64,000 nucleotides of DNA from contig NZ_CP134771.1 of the NCBI RefSeq assembly GCF_031880315.1, positions 2,232,001-2,296,000 of the forward strand, given 5' to 3'. The position numbers were made by a program, and so were the translations under genes. The DNA comes from Pseudomonas baltica. Lineage in GTDB: Bacteria > Pseudomonadota > Gammaproteobacteria > Pseudomonadales > Pseudomonadaceae. Shown piece by piece: positions 58,670-64,000 of the stretch (within the stretch, counting starts at the first letter, position 1; every line of letters starts with the position of its first letter). The notes beneath the pieces were generated by a model, which worked only from the letters and a program-made list of their open reading frames with translations, was not told the origin of the DNA and did not search any database.

Positions 58670-58710
58670 GACAGGGTGTGGTTTGAGCTACCGCGCACTT
58701 CGTGCTGGTA
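58670..58710 (-). other. Candidate oriT
   Basis: On the minus strand, 58679-58670 reads ACACCCTGTC, one base different from the CATCCTGTC nick core of IncI-type and related MOBP plasmids. Nine bases upstream on that strand lies the imperfect inverted repeat TACC..GCAC-TTC-GTGC..GGTA (58689-58710), the usual placement next to nic. It is 110 bp before mobC. Not proven. Confidence 0.4.
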
Positions 58711-58820
58711 TCTCATCGGGGCTCTTCCTCGCTTCGCTCGTCATCACCCCTAACCTGCCCTGCTCAGGGCTGCGCCCCGAGACCCCTGCCGCCGTGCGGC
58801 CATTAGAGTCGGAGTTTGTT

Positions 58821-59204
58821 ATGGTCAATGGTCGTTCTGGTTCGGATACAAGGAAACGAACTGTGGTCGTTCACACTCGCTGTTTGCCCGAAGAGGCAGA
58901 TATATTGAAAGCTAAAGCTGAGGATGCAGGCATATCGTTGTCGATGTTTATTCGTTGTGCTGGATTGAGTCGCCGCATAAGGAACCAATCAGATCGCATC
59001 ATCTGTGCAGACATAAAGACGTTTGCAGCTCAGCTCCGTAGTTTAGGTGGATTGCAAAAAAACTTATTTAATAGCAGCCGTGGTGCATATTCACAGCAAA
59101 CATCTGAGTTATTGATTGCGTTTAAGAATGCCGTCGACGAGGCGACAAGGGCACTCAAACGTATAGCGCCTGACGTCGAGGAAGTGGATAGCGATGATCG
59201 CTAA
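58821..59204 (+). CDS. mobC: MobC-like relaxosome accessory protein
   Basis: 127-residue protein starting MVNGRSGSDTRKRTVVVHTR at 58821, with GGAG 6 bases upstream; the frame is open further upstream without sense. A ribbon-helix-helix N-terminus (RTVVVHTRCLPEEADILKAK, ISLSMFIRCAGLSRR) and helical C-terminal half fit the MobC/NikA type that binds oriT and helps the relaxase. It overlaps the relaxase gene by 11 bases. Confidence 0.8.
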   Translation: MVNGRSGSDTRKRTVVVHTRCLPEEADILKAKAEDAGISLSMFIRCAGLSRRIRNQSDRIICADIKTFAAQLRSLGGLQKNLFNSSRGAYSQQTSELLIAFKNAVDEATRALKRIAPDVEEVDSDDR

Positions 59205-61626
59205 GATCGTTGGCCGACGAAGCGATGGAAAGACAAGTTTTCGTAGTCTATCCAAGTACATAAATAGTTTTCGACATGGTATTGATCCTGAGACCGGTGA
59301 GGTCACTGAAGGAGCTGTGGCAGTGCAAACAAACTGCCTTTCTGAGGACACCGCGTGGATTGAAATGTGGGGTACTTCGGTTCGAAGTAAGCGCACGAAA
59401 GATCCGGTAATGCACCTCGTTCTGAGCTGGTCAGAAGGAGACTACCCAACCGATGATCAAGCTTTTGATGCGGGTAAATTTGCGCTCGCTGCTATTGGGC
59501 TTAACGGTCATGAGTATCTGTCGGCCATACACCGTGATACCGACAATGCGCACTTGCATATCATGGTGAATAAGGTTCATCCAGATAGACACCGAGTACC
59601 GAAGATGTCGTATTCGAAATTCACATTAGATAAGGCAATGCGGCAGATCGAAATTGACCAAGGGTGGAAACACGATAATGGGCCTTTTTCTGTCAAAGAG
59701 GTTGACGGTAAGAAGTCTATAGATTGGACTTATAAGAGTGCGGCACACCGGCTCAAGGCACGGGAAGGGAGTCGCGCCGATTTGCCAGAGAAGGCCCGGC
59801 AGTTTGAAGTTCACAGTGGTAATGAGTCGTTAGCGAGCTATGCCAAAGGACCGCCCAAAGATGATGCCAAGGCGCTAATGGAATCCGCGAAAGCTTCGTG
59901 GCAGGCGCTGCATACGATACTTGCCACTCATGGACTTGAGTTGAGACCAGCAAATGACCGAAACAACGCTTTCTACGTGGCGTCGGTAAGTGATCCCGCC
60001 CAGGCTCCGATCAAGGCATCTGACATGGGGTTGGGTGGGGGAAAACTCATAAAGCAGCTTGGCCCATACGAGCCACTTAAAACCAGGTATTTTGACCGGG
60101 AAGCGTTAGAGAATCAGAACTACAGCAAGCATCGCCCATTGCGCGATCCAACCAAGCGTGCCGACAACCGCGAGAAGCGCGCCAAAGAACGCGCAGAGCT
60201 GCGCGGCAAATATGAAGGTTTTGTCGTTGAGTGGAAGGCTAGGAAAGCTCCGGCTAAGGCTGAGCTAGCCCACACCCAGAAGTTTCGGCGTAAAGCCCTC
60301 ACCGATCTACTTAGGGCAGAACGGGAAGGCATCCGGCGAAGTGGGCTGGACGGGAACCATCGCAGAGCACTTCTGTCGGTCGCAGCGTTTACTGCTGCGG
60401 CCAAACGAGACGAATTAAAAGCCATATTTAAAGCTGAAAATGCCAGTTTACGAAAGGAGAAACATCTTTCTTATCGGGAATGGGTTGCAGATTATGCACA
60501 GGCCGGCGATCCAGCAGCGATAGCGCAGCTTCGGGGCTTTTCCTACGCAGACAAACGCAAAGGCAAACATCCGCAAGAGCCAGATGTTGCGGACGTACAG
60601 CGACCATACTTCACGGCCACTTCGGATAGCGATCTTGACCCGGCACGGCCTGCAAAGCTTTCGGAGCGCGTTAGGTGGGCTGTTGATCGTTCGACTGGTG
60701 TTGTTAACTATTCGGTCAATGATCGGTTGGCGTTCCGGGATGAAGGACAGCGCATCACTTTCAACAAGGACAGCCGCAACGATGCAGATAGCATCGAGAT
60801 AGGGTTGTTGCTGGCGAAGGAGAAATTCGGCGCTGTAGCGGTGCATGGCGGGCAGGAATTCAGGGATAGGGTGCTTGCTACCGCGGTTGAGCGACGGCTG
60901 GATGTACGGTTTGCTGATCCTGAGCTTGAACAGCGACGCAAAGGTGCCATCAAGGCCGACATTGATCATAAGCGTCAGCGCTTCATAGAGGATCAACAGC
61001 AGGTCGATGTTATCCGTGCGCAACACGAGGCCAAGAAAGCGCCCCGGCAGGCTGCTATGACGCGAGATGAGGCGCAGCAGGCGCTATTAGCACCGGCACC
61101 GGTGCGGCCAGTCCGCGATTATGTTGAGATGGATGCTGTCGAGGCAGATGTGGCTCTGTATCGGTCTAGACTGGATCGTACATACGGGGAGTCCTGGGGC
61201 GAGCGGCCAGACCCGGAGAAGGCAGCCGGCTTCATTGGCCAACACATGGCGAAGGGCAAGGCCATGCAGTGGGACAATGATTTTGGCAAGAACGTAGAGC
61301 GACTATCCGAGGCTCGGCGCGATCACTTAAACAGCCATCATCCCGACGCTATTAAGTTTAGAGATGATGCGTGGAATCAGGCGTTAAAAACGCATGATTC
61401 ATCAGTAAATGCTTGGATAAAAAAGTGCGATTATGCGAGGCACACGTTGATGAATACGCACGTTGATAGTGAGCCAGCAGTACCGAATCAGGACGGTCAG
61501 CGAGCAGCACGGCAGCCCGAAGCTCAGCGTTTGCAGCAGCATCAGGAAGAACGAGAGCGTGAGCGTGAGCGTGAGCGTCAGCGTCAGAACTCATTGAACC
61601 GGGACTCGCCGGATTGGGATATGTGA
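59194..61626 (+). CDS. MOBP relaxase (TraI/MobA family) with LPD7-like domain
   Basis: 810-residue conjugative relaxase that would nick oriT and lead DNA transfer. The nucleophile is probably Tyr22 (SLSKYIN), and the metal motif is HRDTDNAHLHIMVNKVHP with H113, H120 and H122. An LPD7-like domain follows at about 489-590 (VDRSTGVVNYSVNDRLAFRD, VAVHGGQEFRDRVLATAVER). A charged, partly repetitive tail (REERERERERERERQ type) ends it. Coupled to mobC by overlap. Large for MOBP; the extra domain suggests another activity in recipient cells. Confidence 0.88.
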   Translation: MIAKIVGRRSDGKTSFRSLSKYINSFRHGIDPETGEVTEGAVAVQTNCLSEDTAWIEMWGTSVRSKRTKDPVMHLVLSWSEGDYPTDDQAFDAGKFALAAIGLNGHEYLSAIHRDTDNAHLHIMVNKVHPDRHRVPKMSYSKFTLDKAMRQIEIDQGWKHDNGPFSVKEVDGKKSIDWTYKSAAHRLKAREGSRADLPEKARQFEVHSGNESLASYAKGPPKDDAKALMESAKASWQALHTILATHGLELRPANDRNNAFYVASVSDPAQAPIKASDMGLGGGKLIKQLGPYEPLKTRYFDREALENQNYSKHRPLRDPTKRADNREKRAKERAELRGKYEGFVVEWKARKAPAKAELAHTQKFRRKALTDLLRAEREGIRRSGLDGNHRRALLSVAAFTAAAKRDELKAIFKAENASLRKEKHLSYREWVADYAQAGDPAAIAQLRGFSYADKRKGKHPQEPDVADVQRPYFTATSDSDLDPARPAKLSERVRWAVDRSTGVVNYSVNDRLAFRDEGQRITFNKDSRNDADSIEIGLLLAKEKFGAVAVHGGQEFRDRVLATAVERRLDVRFADPELEQRRKGAIKADIDHKRQRFIEDQQQVDVIRAQHEAKKAPRQAAMTRDEAQQALLAPAPVRPVRDYVEMDAVEADVALYRSRLDRTYGESWGERPDPEKAAGFIGQHMAKGKAMQWDNDFGKNVERLSEARRDHLNSHHPDAIKFRDDAWNQALKTHDSSVNAWIKKCDYARHTLMNTHVDSEPAVPNQDGQRAARQPEAQRLQQHQEERERERERERQRQNSLNRDSPDWDM

Positions 61627-61636
61627 GGGTGGGATC

Positions 61637-62014
61637 ATGCTCGAAAGAATGAAGTTCGTGTGGCGGTTCAACCCGGAAACGCAAGAGTTCGACGATGTTT
61701 TGCCGCTCATGGTGCGTAACGACCCCGGGGCGTATTACGTCATTCGAGACGGTTTTGGTGATTTGTGGGTGCATGATCCTTGGGGGCGTGAGTGCCATGC
61801 GAATTTTGAATATGTAGAGGTATACGGTATGACATTCGATAGAGAGCAGTTCGACCCGGAAGGGGTCGAGGGGCAGCGCACAACTGAAGAACCACCCACG
61901 AGGTCGCTGTATTATTCGCTCACCCCGGAGGAGCTGGACGACCTGCGTACAGAAATGCGGCGCGACGGCCAGTTGATGAAAGAACGGCTTGCTGTCTGGG
62001 GCAAAAAATTTTGA
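61637..62014 (+). CDS. Unknown protein downstream of the relaxase
   Basis: 125-residue acidic soluble protein (MLERMKFVWRFNPETQEFDD), 10 bp after the relaxase, with GGGTGGG ahead. YYVIRDGFGDLWVHDPWGRE in the middle, helical C-terminus. No recognised family. Likely in the mob operon; function unknown. Confidence 0.7.
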   Translation: MLERMKFVWRFNPETQEFDDVLPLMVRNDPGAYYVIRDGFGDLWVHDPWGRECHANFEYVEVYGMTFDREQFDPEGVEGQRTTEEPPTRSLYYSLTPEELDDLRTEMRRDGQLMKERLAVWGKKF

Positions 62015-62019
62015 GCCGT

Positions 62020-62604
62020 CTAATCGGTATCTGATTTTGTGGCGGCATAGCGAGCCTGTAAAGCCTTATAGCGTTCCACTATCCCGCGATAAGCACATTC
62101 AAGCGGAGAGCCGAGCTGTTCAAGGTTCGGCATTATTGGCAATCCTATTTCTGGGGACGCCAATTTTATCGAAGGTAGCCGACCGCGAGCTGGTGAGGGA
62201 CGGTCTACTCCGGCGTTCAACAGGGCGCGATTGAATGCATCCAAAGCTGCCCAGATAGCAGCTATCCGGGATTCACCGACGGTACACGCCTGTTCCGTCA
62301 AGGCAGTGGCCGCATAACTCAACGTAAGTGGTAAAGTATTCAGTGACGCTTCCAGCTGCTTACGTCTAAACGCGGCATCGTGGGCTGTCTTCCACGCCTT
62401 CCACTCCTCTACTTCAGCCTTTGTTAGTAACTGGACTGCATGTTGCGGCAGCTCGGTATCCCATCGGCTGATCGTACAGACATAGGTTTGCTTTTGATTG
62501 CCGCCCTTGGTCGTCTCATCGAGCATGCGAACGCAAGTCACAGAGTTGCCAACGTACTGAATACCTAAAGTTTTGTTGTCTTGATACTTGAGCTTGAATC
62601 TCAC
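62020..62604 (-). CDS. Unknown protein, convergent with the mob operon
   Basis: 194-residue soluble protein starting with GTG at 62604 after AAGGTG. It begins MRFKLKYQDNKTLGIQYVGN and has an internal coiled region. No recognised domain. It ends 6 bp from the previous gene, tail to tail, and faces the DotA/TraY gene. Confidence 0.65.
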   Translation of the reverse strand: MRFKLKYQDNKTLGIQYVGNSVTCVRMLDETTKGGNQKQTYVCTISRWDTELPQHAVQLLTKAEVEEWKAWKTAHDAAFRRKQLEASLNTLPLTLSYAATALTEQACTVGESRIAAIWAALDAFNRALLNAGVDRPSPARGRLPSIKLASPEIGLPIMPNLEQLGSPLECAYRGIVERYKALQARYAATKSDTD

Positions 62605-62860
62605 TTTTCACCTTATCTGCTGGCAATTTTTTGAGTGACTGGAGTCTACGTTACGGACCATTCTAAATAAACATCATTGTTGCGATGTATACATACACCC
62701 CAATCAAGATGAAAATATATTTTGATAATAAAAACAATGGTTTAAATCAAAACTTTCTCAATAGATGGACTATAGTCCACAACCTAGTTTTTACATACCT
62801 TTTAAAGGATGCCGAACGCCTATAGACTTTCTCGTGAATTCCCCCCGAGAGACTATCGAG

Positions 62861-64000
62861 ATGGCAGGAATGCCCTTTTCACCGTGTGACACAACGGACG
62901 GCGCAAGCAGTTGCTCAGATGCAAGTGTGGGAGTACTTAGAGCAGTCTTTGGGCCGGTCATTGACGCTTTGTCACAAGGCAACGACCCTGAAACTGTTAC
63001 TGCCACCTCTAACGTGCTGGCCTCAATGTTCGTACAGTACAACTCTGGTCTGCTGATACTGGCGTCCTTATTCGTTTCGTATATCGCCATTATCGGCGTC
63101 GCTAACACGGCTAATGAGGGCGAAGCGATGGGCAAGGCATGGAGTTCGCTTTGGACTCCGCTGCGCATCGTGTTCGGTGGTGGAGCCTTACTGCCCGCTT
63201 CAAGCGGCTATTCGATTATCCAGATCATCGTACTGACAATTGGACTTTGGGGCATTGGTTTTGCCAACGGCGTATTCAAAGCCGGTGTTGAAAACGGGAT
63301 TGTTAACGGATCGCTCAGTAGCGTTAGTAGCCAGCTTGGATTTGGTAGTGGCGCGAAGCCCAACCCCAACTATCCGTTGTACGACATTCGCCAGTTTGGC
63401 CAAGCCTATTTGGCGTCGAGCTGGTGCGCCAGATCCCTCAATGCAATTTACGGCTCGCTTGACCAGCATACCGCTGTACAAGCGCTTTCAACGCCTGACT
63501 CCAAGGTAGATGACGGCATTGGACGACAGACTGCGACGTATCTCATCAAAGATCGCAATACGGCCACCAACCTTGGCGGTGGAACGCCAATTTGTGGATC
63601 GATCAAGGTCTATAGCTTTAGTGTTCCTGCGGAGCTGATAACGACCTCTACCTCTACGGGTTCAATTTTTGATCCTGCTACGATTACTAGCAATAAGGCC
63701 GCGATGCAGGCGGTACGGCTTGCCACGCTTAACGCCAAAATCATTGCCATGAACAAGGTGATGGCTGATATCGATGCATGGGTGAGAACTTGGCCCACGG
63801 ATATAAACAAGAACGGATGGGATACCGTTAAGAGTGATCGCTTTAACCTCATTATCAATCAAGCCCAAAATACGCTCACTCAAAATCTAACGTCCCAAAT
63901 GGCGAACGATACGACACTACAAAAGATAATGGCTAAGTACGTCGATGATGTAACAGAAGACGGTTGGGCAATGGCGGGGGGATTTTATCAGCGTCTCTCC
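62861..64000 (+). CDS. DotA/TraY-family secretion protein, N-terminal part
   Basis: 380 codons are visible without a stop up to the edge. The start is uncertain: ATG 62861 used, GTG 62834 and ATG 62870 possible. After an N-terminal region with conserved cysteines, hydrophobic segments appear (ILASLFVSYIAIIGVANTAN). The family signature is WSSLWTPLRIVFGGGALLPA and SSGYSIIQIIVLTIGLWGIG. DotA/TraY proteins belong to IncI-type (type IVB) conjugation systems. An AT-rich promoter region (62605-62860) precedes it. Shows that the element carries transfer genes beyond the relaxase. Confidence 0.82.
   Translation, partial: MAGMPFSPCDTTDGASSCSDASVGVLRAVFGPVIDALSQGNDPETVTATSNVLASMFVQYNSGLLILASLFVSYIAIIGVANTANEGEAMGKAWSSLWTPLRIVFGGGALLPASSGYSIIQIIVLTIGLWGIGFANGVFKAGVENGIVNGSLSSVSSQLGFGSGAKPNPNYPLYDIRQFGQAYLASSWCARSLNAIYGSLDQHTAVQALSTPDSKVDDGIGRQTATYLIKDRNTATNLGGGTPICGSIKVYSFSVPAELITTSTSTGSIFDPATITSNKAAMQAVRLATLNAKIIAMNKVMADIDAWVRTWPTDINKNGWDTVKSDRFNLIINQAQNTLTQNLTSQMANDTTLQKIMAKYVDDVTEDGWAMAGGFYQRLS

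Larger units (their letters stand above)
46115..64000. mobile_element. Integrated conjugative or mobilizable element, left part, right end outside the window
   Basis: Starts between the ychF terminator and the integrase gene; the exact attachment site is not identified. It contains a P4-type integrase, unknown cargo, an HNH nuclease, arsRBCH-arsN, an AlpA regulator, a ColE2-type replicase, MobC, a MOBP relaxase and a DotA/TraY protein. Base composition is lower in GC than the core throughout, with especially low-GC genes at 48.5-50 and 57.2-58 kb. Replication, mobilisation and transfer genes together suggest a plasmid-derived ICE. A stacked composition of two or more elements is possible. Confidence 0.8.

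Noticed and set aside
58439..58716. Two minus-strand frames with repeated TELPQ-like residues
   Set aside because: The repeats come from the 11-bp array being read in one frame; no start signal and no homology expected.
58017..58820. CRISPR array considered for the 11-bp repeats
   Set aside because: Units are contiguous without spacers and far too short for CRISPR repeats; no cas genes nearby.

Overview
The window is a chromosomal segment of a Pseudomonas, most likely of the P. putida group. The evidence is high-GC core genes with Pseudomonas-type proteins, the gene order hpt / upp-uraA / hemH / phrB / cfa-like / murI-moeB-prmC-prfA-hemA // TPR-lolB-ispE-tRNA-Gln-prs-rplY-pth-ychF, and several copies of the Pseudomonas REP palindrome (arms ending ...GCTTGCTCGCGAAG). 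Positions 1 to about 46.1 kb are core genome. From about 46.1 kb to the right edge the sequence is an AT-richer integrated element.

Layout of the core. 1-1.5 kb: start of the Pho-regulated pst operon (pstS, pstC) with Pho boxes. 1.6-6.7 kb: a minus-strand acyl-CoA ligase / DUF1302 / DUF1329 group. 7-14.2 kb: housekeeping and small genes (LysE exporter, 2-hydroxyacid dehydrogenase, rsmC, M48 lipoprotein peptidase, SRAP protein, acyltransferase, YajG-like lipoprotein). 14.9-20.2 kb: mqo and nucleobase salvage (hpt, upp, uraA). 20.3-21.1 kb: a small accessory gene pair, the first gene apparently frameshifted. 21.6-24.9 kb: hemH, a TIGR01777 epimerase, a bacterial renalase and a Trp-rich protein. 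25.1-33.6 kb: nine tightly overlapping plus-strand genes forming one operon (DUF523/DUF1722, MerR/LitR-like regulator, CPD photolyase, NTF2-like, SDR, flavin amine oxidase, DUF1365, cyclopropane-synthase-like methyltransferase, DUF2878). Its promoter carries four TTGTACA boxes, and a related TTGTAC pair with the same 18-bp spacing stands before the renalase gene. I read this as a stress- or light-responsive DNA-repair and membrane-lipid-modification regulon. 33.6-34.15 kb: two related ~215-bp nested palindromes. 34.2-46.0 kb: murI-moeB-prmC-prfA-hemA leftward and TPR-lolB-ispE-tRNA-prs-rplY-pth-ychF rightward.

The island (about 46.1-64 kb, open at the right edge) starts with a P4-type tyrosine integrase just downstream of ychF. 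It carries two unknown genes (one HEPN-like), an HNH nuclease, an arsRBCH-arsN arsenic/arsinothricin resistance operon, an AlpA-type regulator, a ColE2-type replicase preceded by a short coupled leader ORF and a hairpin over its ribosome binding site, a low-GC membrane protein, MobC, a large MOBP relaxase with an LPD7-like domain, and the first 380 codons of a DotA/TraY-type secretion protein. It therefore looks like a conjugative or mobilizable element with plasmid-type replication.

The most striking non-coding signal is an uninterrupted array of sixteen 11-bp units (58413-58588) beside a candidate oriT and mobC. It resembles the 11-bp-period centromere or StbA-type arrays of plasmids. I found no rRNA genes and no CRISPR arrays.
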